This document shows positions 53,184 to 62,735 of a stretch of 64,000 nt of DNA, piece by piece. The translations under genes were made by a program, and so were the position numbers. This DNA comes from Bacillus mesophilus. Lineage in GTDB: Bacteria; Bacillota; Bacilli; Bacillales; SA4. Numbering within the stretch: the stretch's first letter is position 1; every line of letters starts with the position of its first letter. The notes below the pieces were generated by a model. That model saw only the letters and a list, made by a program, of their open reading frames with translations, did no database searches and had not been told where the DNA came from. The stretch spans positions 310,001 to 374,000 of the forward strand of contig NZ_JAAIWM010000002.1 of assembly GCF_011008845.1 (NCBI RefSeq). Direction: 5' to 3'.

Positions 53184-55347
53184 TCGTACCCACCACATTC
53201 TCATACCCAAGACGCACGCATACCTCTTGAAGGACTTTTTCAGCTGCAACCGGAATAACTGTACCAGGTCCAAACACAGCAGAGGCACCTTGGCTTATTA
53301 AGAAATCGTAATCCTTGTAAGGTATAACTCCCCCTACAATAACGACAATATCTTCACGGTCATGCTTTCTTAATTCCTCCATAAGCTGGGGAAGTAAGGT
53401 TTTATGTCCTGCTGCTAATGAACTCATTCCAATCACATGAACATCATTTTCAATCGCCTGCAAGGCAGTTTCTTCTGGAGTTTGAAACAATGGTCCAATA
53501 TCCACGTCAAATCCTAAATCTGCAAATGCTGTTGAAATTACTTTCGCTCCACGATCATGACCGTCCTGACCCATCTTTGCAATAAGGATTCGTGGTCGTC
53601 TTCCTTCAAGTTCAGCAAAGTCATCAGTAAGTTGCTTCACTTTTTCTATTTCCTCCTCATTGGAGTATTCAGAGCCGTAAACTCCGCTTATAGATCGAAT
53701 GACTGCTTTATGACGTTTAGCTACCTTCTCGATGGCATCCGAAATCTCACCAAGGGAAGCTCTTACTCTAGCTGCCTCAACTGAAAGTTCTAAGAGATTA
53801 CCTTCACCTGTTTCTGTTGCACGTGTAATGGCTTCCAATGCTTGATGCACCTTTTGTTCATCACGATTTTCTCTTAGTGACTGAAGTCTTTCAATTTGCT
53901 TTTGTCTAACTACTGTATTGTCGATATCTAATGTTTCTATTTCTTCTTCTTGATCCAAGCGGTATTTGTTTACCCCAATTATTGCTTCCTTACCAGAGTC
54001 AATATGAGCCTGTCTTCTAGCAGCAGCCTCTTCTATCTTCATCTTTGGAAGACCCGTTTCGATTGCTTTTGCCATTCCACCAAGCTCTTCAATTTCTGAA
54101 ATATGCTCCCAAGCTCTTTCAACTAGTGCAGCCGTTAGTGACTCTACATAGTAAGACCCACCCCATGGATCAATAACATTAGTGATTCCCGTCTCATCCT
54201 GCAAATATAGCTATGTATTACGTGCTATTCGAGCAGAAAAGTCAGTGGGAAGTGCAATTGCCTCATCTAATGCATTTGTATGAAGTGATTGTGTATGTCC
54301 AAGTGCGGCCGCTAGTGCCTCCATACAAGTCCTTGTAACGTTATTAAATGGATCTTGCTCAGTTAAACTCCACCCCGATGTTTGGGAGTGAGTACGAAGT
54401 GCTAAAGACTTTTCATTCTTGGGATTAAAAGGCTTAATGAGCTTTGCCCAAAGAAGTCTAGCTGCTCTCATTTTGGCCACTTCCATAAAGTAATTCATTC
54501 CAATCGCCCAGAAGAAAGAAAGTCTAGGCGCAAACGAATCAATATCAATACCTGCCTTCAGACCTGTTCTGACATACTCTAATCCATCAGCTAGTGTATA
54601 TGCAAGTTCTAAATCAGCAGGGGCACCTGCCTCTTGTAAATGATAGCCTGAGATACTAATGGAATTAAACTTCGGCATATATTTTGACGTATATTCGAAT
54701 ATATCAGCGATAATTCTCATTGAGGTCTCAGGAGGATAGATATAGGTGTTTCGCACCATATATTCTTTTAAAATATCATTTTGAATGGTTCCTGATAGCT
54801 TTTCCTTTGATACGCCCTGCTCCTCTGCAGTGACAATATAAAAGGCCATGATTGGAAGTACAGCACCATTCATCGTCATCGAAACGGACATTTCATCAAG
54901 TGGAATTTCATCAAATAAGATTTTCATGTCAAGGATCGAGTCAATTGCTACTCCAGCCTTCCCCACATCTCCAACTACTCGAGGATGATCTGAGTCATAG
55001 CCTCTGTGAGTGGCTAGATCAAATGCTACAGATAAACCCTTTTGACCTGCTGCTAAGTTACGTCTATAAAAAGCATTACTTTCTTCTGCAGTTGAAAATC
55101 CAGCATACTGTCTTACGGTCCAAGGTCGAGTTACATACATGGTCGGATAAGGACCTCTCATGTAAGGGGCAATACCCGGCATATAATTTAAAAATGGTAG
55201 ACTTCTTACGTCATCTTCATTATAACTAGGTTTAATTGAGATCTTTTCGTTTGTTTCATAGGAATTCGTTTCAAGCTCTGCAGTCTTTTGTTGACTAAAA
55301 GTTAATTGATCAAACGGTATGGAAGCGAAATTAGGCTTTTTCATCAT
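53176..55347 (-). pseudogene. mutB: Methylmalonyl-CoA mutase large subunit, interrupted by an in-frame stop
   Basis: Together the two halves give about 723 residues, the normal size of the catalytic subunit that rearranges (R)-methylmalonyl-CoA to succinyl-CoA with adenosylcobalamin. The N-part (55347-54211) holds the TIM barrel with [11 protein letters not shown] and the NRSS-like [23 protein letters not shown] at 54211-54213 stands where relatives have Gln (RNTQLYLQDE). The frame then continues to 53176, containing the B12-binding domain with [12 protein letters not shown] at 54204 has no ribosome site. The start overlaps the small-subunit stop. Confidence 0.9.
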
Positions 55348-57334
55348 TTACCCCCAGTTCCTGTTGCAGACTATCTAAAAATTGGTAACAGTTTGTCTTC
55401 ATATGAATACACTCTTTTAAACCAGCCTCTTTATACTCTGCAAGGGCTTGTTGTTCTAGGTTTCCTGCTATGAATATTAAGCTGTCAGGATTCATTTTCT
55501 TAAGCAGTTCGACAACCTTCCTACCTATCTGTGTGTAAGTTGAGTCATCACCACATATAATAACCACTCGATTTTCTTGTAAAGCTGGTACTTGTGAAAG
55601 TTCCTCTATACTTTTAAGACTATTTGTTTCTTTTATATGAAAACCGCCCACTTCAAAGAACCCTTTTATAAAGTCAGTTCTAGCCTTATGCTGTATTAAC
55701 TCCCCTATATTTACGAGCTTTACAGCTAACTTTTCACCTGTCTTGCTAAAATAGTTCGACGCATTTTGTCTGAGCTTCTCAAACTTCATGGACCATCGAA
55801 TTTCTGGAATCTTCTCAATGTCAGCTTCTTTATCATCATTCTGTAATGCAGATTGTAGTTTACTAAATGTTGTACCAGCCTGGAGTTCCATCTCGATTTG
55901 CTTAAATAAATCCGTACTGCTTAATGAAAGGTTTACTTCAGGTTGGTTCTCAACTGGTTGCTCCTTATCCATTGTTATAGAGTAAACCTGATCTTTCTCT
56001 AACACATTCGCATACATGTTCACACCAACAATTTTTTCTCTGCGATTGTCAACTTTTTTAAAGTGTTCTTCCCTTACTTTCTCTATCTCACTTTGAATAT
56101 CTCCAGTTCGTAGAGAGTTTACCACTCCACCTGCTAGATCAAGTTGTTGGATGATTTCCCACGTTTTTTCAGAGAATTCTTTTGTTAAACCTTCCACATA
56201 CCAAGAACCTTTTGATGGATCAACCACTCTACCAAGGCTAGCCTCCTCGAGTAAAATCGACTGTACATTTCTCGCGATTCGATCTGAGAAAGCAGTTGGT
56301 TTTTGGAAAGCCTCATCAAAAGGTGACGTCTGGATACTGTTTGCTCCACCAACAACTGCCGCAAAGGATTCCACTGTTGATCTAAGCATATTTACATAAG
56401 GATCATGAGTAGTTTTTGTCGTAATCGAAGTTTTAGCATGTATCCACATTTTTTTCGATTCTTCATTACCACCAAACTCATGAATAATTGATGACCATAA
56501 ATAACTAGCTGCCCTTAGTTTGGCTATCTCCATAAACAGATTGGAGCCAATTGAGAAAGAGAAAGCAATTTTAGGTGCAATTTCGTCTATAGTTAGACCT
56601 TGGTTTAAGCATTGTCTAACATATTCAATGCCCACTGATAAACTATAAGCAAGTTCCTGAACTGAATTGGCTCCACCATTATGGAAAGCGTGACTAGATA
56701 CAAGTATCGTTTTTAAGCTAGGAAATTCTTTCGTTTCTTTTACCATAACAGCCATTTCTTCATAATAAAAAGATAGTGGTGATGGAAGGGTACCATTTCT
56801 AACCCATTCGCTAATCGGATCAGTGCCAATGACTCCATGAACCTTTTTATTAGCAGTTTTAAGTGTTGTCATTAGTCCTGTTAAAAAAGCACTCTGCTGT
56901 AGATGAGTGTCCACAAATAAAGAAAGCTCTTGTGAAGGTATAGACTCTATCACTCTATTTAGTTCTTCAATATTTGTGATTTCAACGCCTTTCAAGTATG
57001 AGCACGACTTTAAATGAAAATGTAATGTGGTTTGACCAAATTTACGAGCACTCTCAATGGATGATAGAAGCTCCTCAATCGTATCCCCACGTAGCTCCTG
57101 GTTAATAACCCAGTCATTATTACCCTTCTTATTAAGCTGTAGATCCAAAAGGTGAGTATCTTCATCACTTATATATATAGGTTTTAATTGAATTCCCTCG
57201 TAAGTTCCTGAAAAAAGTTCTTCAAATGGTTTACCTTTTAATGAAGAAGTAGCTACTTTCTCCCATTCTTCATAACTTGGAATTAAGAACTCATTTAAAT
57301 CAAATACCCAATCAGTTGACCGCTTTTCTCCCAT
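55331..57334 (-). CDS. mutA: Methylmalonyl-CoA mutase small subunit
   Basis: A 667-residue non-catalytic small subunit of the heterodimeric mutase. It shares the TIM-barrel layout with the large subunit ([31 protein letters not shown]) and a C-terminal flavodoxin-like region (about 520-660) that lacks the D-x-H-x-x-G B12 ligand motif, as expected. It pairs with MutB. AAGGGGG lies before the ATG. It is the first gene of mutA-mutB-meaB, and its end overlaps the mutB start by 17 bases. A promoter and a cre-like site lie upstream. Confidence 0.92.
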   Translation of the reverse strand: MGEKRSTDWVFDLNEFLIPSYEEWEKVATSSLKGKPFEELFSGTYEGIQLKPIYISDEDTHLLDLQLNKKGNNDWVINQELRGDTIEELLSSIESARKFGQTTLHFHLKSCSYLKGVEITNIEELNRVIESIPSQELSLFVDTHLQQSAFLTGLMTTLKTANKKVHGVIGTDPISEWVRNGTLPSPLSFYYEEMAVMVKETKEFPSLKTILVSSHAFHNGGANSVQELAYSLSVGIEYVRQCLNQGLTIDEIAPKIAFSFSIGSNLFMEIAKLRAASYLWSSIIHEFGGNEESKKMWIHAKTSITTKTTHDPYVNMLRSTVESFAAVVGGANSIQTSPFDEAFQKPTAFSDRIARNVQSILLEEASLGRVVDPSKGSWYVEGLTKEFSEKTWEIIQQLDLAGGVVNSLRTGDIQSEIEKVREEHFKKVDNRREKIVGVNMYANVLEKDQVYSITMDKEQPVENQPEVNLSLSSTDLFKQIEMELQAGTTFSKLQSALQNDDKEADIEKIPEIRWSMKFEKLRQNASNYFSKTGEKLAVKLVNIGELIQHKARTDFIKGFFEVGGFHIKETNSLKSIEELSQVPALQENRVVIICGDDSTYTQIGRKVVELLKKMNPDSLIFIAGNLEQQALAEYKEAGLKECIHMKTNCYQFLDSLQQELGVNDEKA

Positions 57335-57352
57335 CTCAATTCCCCCTTTATC

Positions 57353-57366
57353 CGGAAACGCTTTCA
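57353..57366 (-). promoter_or_regulatory. cre-like site between promoter and mutA
   Basis: TGAAAGCGTTTCCG on the minus strand matches most of the CcpA consensus TGWAANCGNTNWCA but lacks the final CA. It lies about 54 bases downstream of the -10 box, a roadblock position. Confidence 0.4.
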
Positions 57367-57419
57367 GTTTTTCTAGCTGTCACATTAATGACTATGTAAA
57401 TGAACTGATCTCTTATCTA

Positions 57420-57448
57420 ATTTTAGTATAAATACTAGTTGTGTACAA
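57420..57448 (-). promoter_or_regulatory. SigA-type promoter of the mutase operon
   Basis: TTGTAC, 17 bases, TAAAAT on the minus strand, about 86 bases before mutA. Spacing is ideal. Confidence 0.5.
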
Positions 57449-57518
57449 TGTTGAACTGACAATCTACAATACTTAACAACGCTTGTTAGAGGCAATATTC
57501 TTTACAAAACATCTTTTT

Positions 57519-57711
57519 AAAAGGCGCTGTTAAACAATGTTGTTGATTTTCGTTGCAGGACACTCGCTTTCCGCGGGCGAGTCCGTGAGCCTCCTCGGCG
57601 AAAACCGTGCCTGCGGGGTCTCCCGCGACCCGCTTTCCCGCAGGAGTCTCGCATCCTTCCACTTCAATCAACAGTGCTAAAAATCAACATTGTTCTTTAA
57701 CATAGCCTTTT
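57519..57711. repeat. Long palindromic GC-rich repeat, copy 2
   Basis: About 193 bp. Outer arms AAAAGGC...GTTAAA...CAATGTTG and the inverted copy CAACATTG...TTTAAC...GCCTTTT form about 30-bp imperfect terminal repeats. The core GTTGATTTTCGTTGCAGGAC...TCAATCAAC matches copy 1 at 45717-46031, and an inner hairpin pairs CCTGCGGG with CCCGCAGG. It lies between bkdB and the mutase operon promoter. Confidence 0.8.
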
Positions 57712-57717
57712 AAAAAG

Positions 57718-57744
57718 AAAGCAGTCCCATTAAGGACTGCTTTT
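57718..57744 (-). terminator. Terminator of the bkd operon
   Basis: AAAGCAGTCC and GGACTGCTTT pair around a five-base loop, three bases beyond the bkdB stop, with TTTTTAAAAGG following on the minus strand. Confidence 0.85.
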
Positions 57745-57746
57745 CA

Positions 57747-59063
57747 TTAATATACGTTTGTATTTTCTTTTGAAGTGTTTTCTAAGATTTCTTTTACTCG
57801 TGCTAGGAATTGACCACAGATTAGTCCATCTAGTACTCGATGGTCAAGTGACATACAAAGGTTAACCATATCACGAATAGCAATCATGTTACCTTCCATC
57901 ACAACTGGACGTTTAACGATTGATTCTACCTGTAGAATCGCAGCTTGCGGATAGTTGATAATTCCCATCGACTGAACAGAACCGAATGATCCAGTATTGT
58001 TTACAGTAAATGTCCCACCCTGCATTTCATCAGATTTTAATTTACCATTACGAACTTTATTAGCTAACTCAGTAATTTCCCGCGCAATACCTTTAACAGT
58101 TAGTTCGTCAGCATTTTTGATAACCGGTACAAATAAAGCATCCTTTGTAGCGACCGCTATAGAGATGTTAATCGCCTTTTTCTGGATGATTTTATCTCCT
58201 GCCCACATTGAATTGATTTGTGGGAACTCCTTTAGTGCTTGTGCAACTGCTTTTACAAAGAAAGCAAAGAAAGTTAGATTAAATCCTTCACTTTTTTTGA
58301 AATCATCCTTGATGGAATTACGATAATTCACTAGGTTAGTAACGTCTACTTCAACCATTGTCCAAGCATGTGGAGCCTCATGCTTACTACGAAGCATGTT
58401 GGTTGCAATCGCTTTTCGAATACCTGTAATAGGAATCTCAAGATCACCATGCTGTGTTTCGATTGCAGGTGAAGCTTGTTTTGGTGCTGAAGGAGCAGTA
58501 TACGCTACTTCTGTTTGTTGAGGCTTTTCTTCCGTTTGTTGACGCTTTTCTTCAGTTTTTGTAGCTGCTGTAGGAATTTGCCCTGAGTCTATAATCTGCT
58601 GAACATCTTTACGTGTGATGCGACCACCCATACCAGTTCCAGAAACTTGCCCTAAATCAATGCTATGATCCTGTGCTAAGCGAAGAACTGCCGGAGAATA
58701 ACGGCCTTTATTAGGCTCTGCATCTTTAGCAGGTTCACCAGTACGAGCTGGTTCTACAGCTTTTGCTTCGTTATTCGATGACGAAACTTTAGAGCTATCG
58801 TTAGTGGTTCCAGTAGTTCCACCTTCAACTTCGATTAGGCAGATGACTTCACCAACTGCTAATGCTTCATCTTCTGTTGCAATTAATTCTTTAATGACAC
58901 CTGTGAAAGAGGAAGGAACTTCTGCATTAACTTTGTCTGTCATTACTTCCGCTATAGGATCATATTTATTTACTTTATCTCCTGGTGAGACGAGCCATTT
59001 ACTGATGGTTCCTTCTGTCACACTTTCGCCAAGCTGTGGCATCGTTATTTTTTCAATAGCCAA
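57747..59063 (-). CDS. bkdB: Branched-chain alpha-keto acid dehydrogenase E2 (BkdB)
   Basis: A 438-residue lipoamide acyltransferase. The lipoyl domain (residues 1-80) has the lipoylated Lys in MTDKVNAEV. A Ser/Glu/Pro linker, the E1/E3-binding domain (about 120-155, SPAVLRLAQDHSIDLGQV), a second Thr/Gln/Pro-rich linker and the catalytic core (about 205-438) follow; the core ends with MSLDHRVLDG, which holds the catalytic His. It moves acyl groups to CoA in the Bkd complex. It is the last gene of the operon. Confidence 0.95.
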   Translation of the reverse strand: MAIEKITMPQLGESVTEGTISKWLVSPGDKVNKYDPIAEVMTDKVNAEVPSSFTGVIKELIATEDEALAVGEVICLIEVEGGTTGTTNDSSKVSSSNNEAKAVEPARTGEPAKDAEPNKGRYSPAVLRLAQDHSIDLGQVSGTGMGGRITRKDVQQIIDSGQIPTAATKTEEKRQQTEEKPQQTEVAYTAPSAPKQASPAIETQHGDLEIPITGIRKAIATNMLRSKHEAPHAWTMVEVDVTNLVNYRNSIKDDFKKSEGFNLTFFAFFVKAVAQALKEFPQINSMWAGDKIIQKKAINISIAVATKDALFVPVIKNADELTVKGIAREITELANKVRNGKLKSDEMQGGTFTVNNTGSFGSVQSMGIINYPQAAILQVESIVKRPVVMEGNMIAIRDMVNLCMSLDHRVLDGLICGQFLARVKEILENTSKENTNVY

Positions 59064-59105
59064 GACGTGACAACCTCCTCTTAATCAAATAGATCAATAC
59101 AAACC

Positions 59106-60089
59106 TTAAAATTCCGCTAATTCTCGAATCGCTTTTTCAACTTTATCTGGATTAATCATAAAGTATTTTTCCATTGTTGGTGCGTATGGCATTGCTGGTA
59201 CATCAGGACCTGCAAGTCTTTTAATAGGAGCATCAAGATCAAATAAACAGTTCTCTGCAATAATTGCAGAAACCTCGCTCATAATGCTTCCTTCTAGTGT
59301 ATCTTCCGTAATTAAAAGCACTTTCCCCGTCTTTGAAGCAGCTTCAATAATTGCTTCTTTGTCAAGTGGATACACAGTACGAAGGTCCAATACATGAACA
59401 GAAATACCATCACTTGCTAGCCTTTCAGCAGCTTGAAGAGCAAAATGAACACATAATCCGTAAGCAATAACGGTTACATCTTCACCTTCGCGCTTAACAT
59501 CTGCCTTGCCAATTGGTAGTACATAATCGTCTGTAGGAACTTCACCTTTGATTAATCGATATGCACGCTTATGCTCAAAAAACAATACTGGATCTTCGTC
59601 ACGTATAGCAGCTTTTAACAGACCTTTCACATCATACGGAGTTGAAGGCATAACTATTTTTAAACCAGGTTGGTTTGCAAAAATTGCTTCAACTGATTGT
59701 GAGTGATAAAGAGCACCGTGAATACCACCACCATATGGTGCGCGAACTACTAGTGGACAAGTCCAATCGTTGTTAGATCGATAACGAATTTTTGCAGCCT
59801 CTGAGATTATTTGGTTAATAGCAGGCATGATAAAATCAGCAAATTGCATTTCTGCAATAGGTCTCATTCCATACATCGCGGCTCCAATTGCTACACCCGC
59901 AATGGCAGATTCAGCTAATGGAGTATCAATTACCCGTTCTTCTCCAAACTGATCATACAAACCATGTGTCGCTTTAAAAACTCCACCTTTTCTACCAACA
60001 TCTTCTCCAAGAACAAATACCTTCGAATCTCTTTCCATTTCTTCTCGTATCGCTAAGGTTACAGCATCAATATAAGAAATAACTGGCAT
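59106..60089 (-). CDS. bkdAB: Branched-chain alpha-keto acid dehydrogenase E1 beta (BkdAB)
   Basis: A 327-residue beta subunit of the thiamine-diphosphate-dependent E1. Hallmarks are VLGEDVGRKGGVFKAT near residue 26, PLAESAIAGVAIGAA and the APYGGGIHGALYHSQSVEA segment that contacts E1 alpha. With E1 alpha it decarboxylates the keto acids of Val, Leu and Ile. AGGGGG lies before the ATG. It follows bkdAA by 16 bases. Confidence 0.95.
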   Translation of the reverse strand: MPVISYIDAVTLAIREEMERDSKVFVLGEDVGRKGGVFKATHGLYDQFGEERVIDTPLAESAIAGVAIGAAMYGMRPIAEMQFADFIMPAINQIISEAAKIRYRSNNDWTCPLVVRAPYGGGIHGALYHSQSVEAIFANQPGLKIVMPSTPYDVKGLLKAAIRDEDPVLFFEHKRAYRLIKGEVPTDDYVLPIGKADVKREGEDVTVIAYGLCVHFALQAAERLASDGISVHVLDLRTVYPLDKEAIIEAASKTGKVLLITEDTLEGSIMSEVSAIIAENCLFDLDAPIKRLAGPDVPAMPYAPTMEKYFMINPDKVEKAIRELAEF

Positions 60090-60105
60090 CTTTTTTCCCC
60101 CTCAC

Positions 60106-61098
60106 TTACTCAGCATAGACATACTTTAATGCGTCTGTTGGATCTGCGTATGGAGCATTTTCTGCATAATCAGTTGCCTCATCTACTTCTTGCTTCACAC
60201 GTTCATTTATCGCTTCTAGTTGATCATCCGTTAAGATGCCAGCTTCTTTAAGATATAATTCAAATGCAAAAAGGCCATCTTTCTTTTTTGCTTCTTCTAC
60301 TTCTTCTCTTGAACGGTAAGTGCGGTCATCATCATCACTGGAGTGAGCAGTTAAACGATAAGAAATGGTTTCAACCAATGTAGGACCTTCACCACGTCTA
60401 CCACGATCAGCAGCTTCTTTCACAGCTTCATAAACTGCTAAAATATCATTTCCATCTACAGTTACTCCTGGCATTCCATAACCAATTGCTCTGTCTGAAA
60501 TTTTTTCACATGCTACTTGCTTTTCATAAGGAACCGAAATAGCATACTTGTTATTTTCACACATAAAAATAACCGGTAACTTATGCACGGCTGCATAGTT
60601 TGCTCCTTCATGGAAATCACCTTGGTTGGACGAACCTTCCCCAAACGTTACAAATGTAACCAGATCTTTACCCTCTAAACGACCACCAAGTGCAACTCCT
60701 ACCGCATGTGGAACCTGCGTTGTAACGGGGGATGACCCTGTTACAATTCGGTTTTTCTTTTGACCAAAATGCCCAGGCATTTGTCTGCCACCTGAATTAG
60801 GATCTTCTGCTTTTGCAAAACCCGATAACATTAAATCTTTTGAAGTCATTCCAAATGTTAAAACAACACCCATATCTCGATAATACGGAAGTACATAATC
60901 CTTTTCACGATCAAGAGCAAACGCAGCACCTACTTGTGCAGCCTCTTGACCCTGGCAGGATATTACGAATGGTATTTTTCCTGCACGATTTAGTAACCAC
61001 ATCCGCTCGTCAAGTCTACGAGCTAAGAGCATGGTTTCGTACATTTCTAGTACTTTTTCATCGCTTAAACCTAATGCATGATGACGCTTTTCAGCCAT
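60106..61098 (-). CDS. bkdAA: Branched-chain alpha-keto acid dehydrogenase E1 alpha (BkdAA)
   Basis: A 330-residue alpha subunit of E1. The thiamine diphosphate motif is the G-E-G-S-S-N-Q-G-D-F-H-E-G...E-N-N stretch (about residues 150-180), the usual GDG written GEG here. The phosphorylation loop region is HSSDDDDRTYRS. GGGGG precedes the ATG. A 190-base gap separates it from lpdV, holding an AT-rich inverted repeat (ATTCCTTA...TAAGGAAT) at 61155-61195 and possibly an internal terminator or promoter. Confidence 0.95.
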   Translation of the reverse strand: MAEKRHHALGLSDEKVLEMYETMLLARRLDERMWLLNRAGKIPFVISCQGQEAAQVGAAFALDREKDYVLPYYRDMGVVLTFGMTSKDLMLSGFAKAEDPNSGGRQMPGHFGQKKNRIVTGSSPVTTQVPHAVGVALGGRLEGKDLVTFVTFGEGSSNQGDFHEGANYAAVHKLPVIFMCENNKYAISVPYEKQVACEKISDRAIGYGMPGVTVDGNDILAVYEAVKEAADRGRRGEGPTLVETISYRLTAHSSDDDDRTYRSREEVEEAKKKDGLFAFELYLKEAGILTDDQLEAINERVKQEVDEATDYAENAPYADPTDALKYVYAE

Positions 61099-61291
61099 AT
61101 TAGTACCCCCATAATTTTAGAATGTAAGGACATTTTTGTAAGACTAAATTTTTGATTCCTTAGTATGTTTATCATGTAATCATCTATTAAGGAATGGATG
61201 ATAGTTGTTTTTATTCAATTACAGGCTCTTTTCACATTATTTGCTGTTTTGTCCTTATGTAAAGAAAGGAAGAACATTCTACCTTTCTACA

Positions 61292-62713
61292 TTAAGAGTG
61301 AATTGCTTTTCCTTGGACCGCTAGTGCTGCTTCACCGATTGCCTCTGATAGAGTTGGATGTGGATGAATCGTTTTACCAATTTCCCATGGTGTCGCATCA
61401 AGGACACGAGCGAGTCCAGCCTCAGAAATCATGTCTGTGACATGTGGACCAATCATATGAACACCTAATAGGTCGTCTGTGTCCTCATCCACAACAAGCT
61501 TTACAAAACCATCTGATTCACCATAAACCAAGGCCTTACCAATAGCACGGAATGAAAATTTACCCGTTTTTACGTTGTAACCCTTTTCTTTCGCCTCAGC
61601 CTCAGTATATCCAACACTTGCTGCTTCTGGGTTACTATAAATACATTTAGATACAAGGGAAGGATCAATTGGTTCTATCACTTCTCCTGAAATATGTTCA
61701 ACTGCTAGAATTCCCTCATGTGAAGCAACGTGAGCCAGCTGTAAACCACCAATAACGTCACCAATCGCGTAAATATGAGACTCTTTTGTTTGGTAAGAAT
61801 GGTTTACCTTAATGAAACCGCTCTCAACTTGTATCTCGGTATTCTCAATACCAATACCTTCAACGTTAGCTTGTCGACCAACAGAAACAAGTAGTAGGTC
61901 TGATGAAAACGTCTTTTGTTCTCCCTTATGTTCAGCCTGTATGGATACACCTTCACCTTTTGTTACTGTGTCTGCAAGTACTTTTGCACCAGTAACGATT
62001 TTGACACCTTTTTTCTTCATAATTCGTTGCATCTCTTTTGAGATCTCTACATCTTCTGTTGGGATGATTCGATCAGCATATTCTAAGACAGTCACTTCTA
62101 CACCGAAGTCTGCCATCATCGAAGCCCATTCAATTCCGATCACTCCGCCCCCAACAATGATAATTGAGTTAGGAAGTTTCTCTAACTCAAGTACTTCATC
62201 AGAAGAAAGAACATACTCGCCATCAAGTTCAAGACCTGGTAAGGTCCTAGGTCTAGAACCAGTAGCAATTATCACATTTTTAGGAATAAGCATTGGATTC
62301 TCTTCACCATTGTTCATTTGAACAGATATGGTACCTGGCATAGGTGAGAAGATAGAAGGGCCTAGAATTCTACCAAGACCTTCGTACACATCGATTTTCC
62401 CTTGCTTCATTAAGTGTTGAATCCCCTTATGAAGAGTATCAATGATTTTTGTCTTTCTTTCCTGCACCTTTGTAAAGTCAAGGGCAACCTCTTTAGCGAT
62501 TACCCCAAATTCTTCACCCTTTTTGGCTGTTGCAAATACCTCTGCACTCCTTAATAGTGCTTTACTAGGGATACATCCCTTGTGAAGGCAAGTTCCACCA
62601 AGCTTTCCTTTTTCAACAATTGCCACTTTAAGGCCAAGTTGGGATGCCCTAATTGCTGCTACATATCCCCCGGTACCACCACCAAGAATGACCAGATCAT
62701 ATTCTGTTGCCAT
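61292..62713 (-). CDS. lpdV: Dihydrolipoyl dehydrogenase E3 (LpdV)
   Basis: A 473-residue flavoprotein disulfide reductase that reoxidises lipoamide and passes electrons to NAD+. FAD-binding VILGGGTGGYVAAIRA is at residues 8-23, the redox disulfide in GGTCLHKGCIPSK (about 39-51), the NAD Rossmann motif IIVGGGVIGIEWASMM near 180, and the catalytic His-Glu in HPHPTLSEAI near the end. GGAAGGAGAGG lies before the ATG. It follows buk by 22 bases. Confidence 0.95.
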   Translation of the reverse strand: MATEYDLVILGGGTGGYVAAIRASQLGLKVAIVEKGKLGGTCLHKGCIPSKALLRSAEVFATAKKGEEFGVIAKEVALDFTKVQERKTKIIDTLHKGIQHLMKQGKIDVYEGLGRILGPSIFSPMPGTISVQMNNGEENPMLIPKNVIIATGSRPRTLPGLELDGEYVLSSDEVLELEKLPNSIIIVGGGVIGIEWASMMADFGVEVTVLEYADRIIPTEDVEISKEMQRIMKKKGVKIVTGAKVLADTVTKGEGVSIQAEHKGEQKTFSSDLLLVSVGRQANVEGIGIENTEIQVESGFIKVNHSYQTKESHIYAIGDVIGGLQLAHVASHEGILAVEHISGEVIEPIDPSLVSKCIYSNPEAASVGYTEAEAKEKGYNVKTGKFSFRAIGKALVYGESDGFVKLVVDEDTDDLLGVHMIGPHVTDMISEAGLARVLDATPWEIGKTIHPHPTLSEAIGEAALAVQGKAIHS

Positions 62714-62735
62714 CGTTGCTTCCTCTCCTTCCTAG

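Noticed and set aside
54211-54213. Pyrrolysine or selenocysteine recoding at the mutase stop
   Set aside because: The codon is TAG at a position that homologues fill with Gln, no pyl genes or SECIS-like element are seen, and simple mutation explains it.
54205-54220. Frameshift as cause of the split mutase gene
   Set aside because: Both halves are in the same frame and only a single stop codon separates them.
57486-57671. 61-residue ORF on the minus strand
   Set aside because: Same cause: reading frame through the palindromic repeat, no ribosome site.
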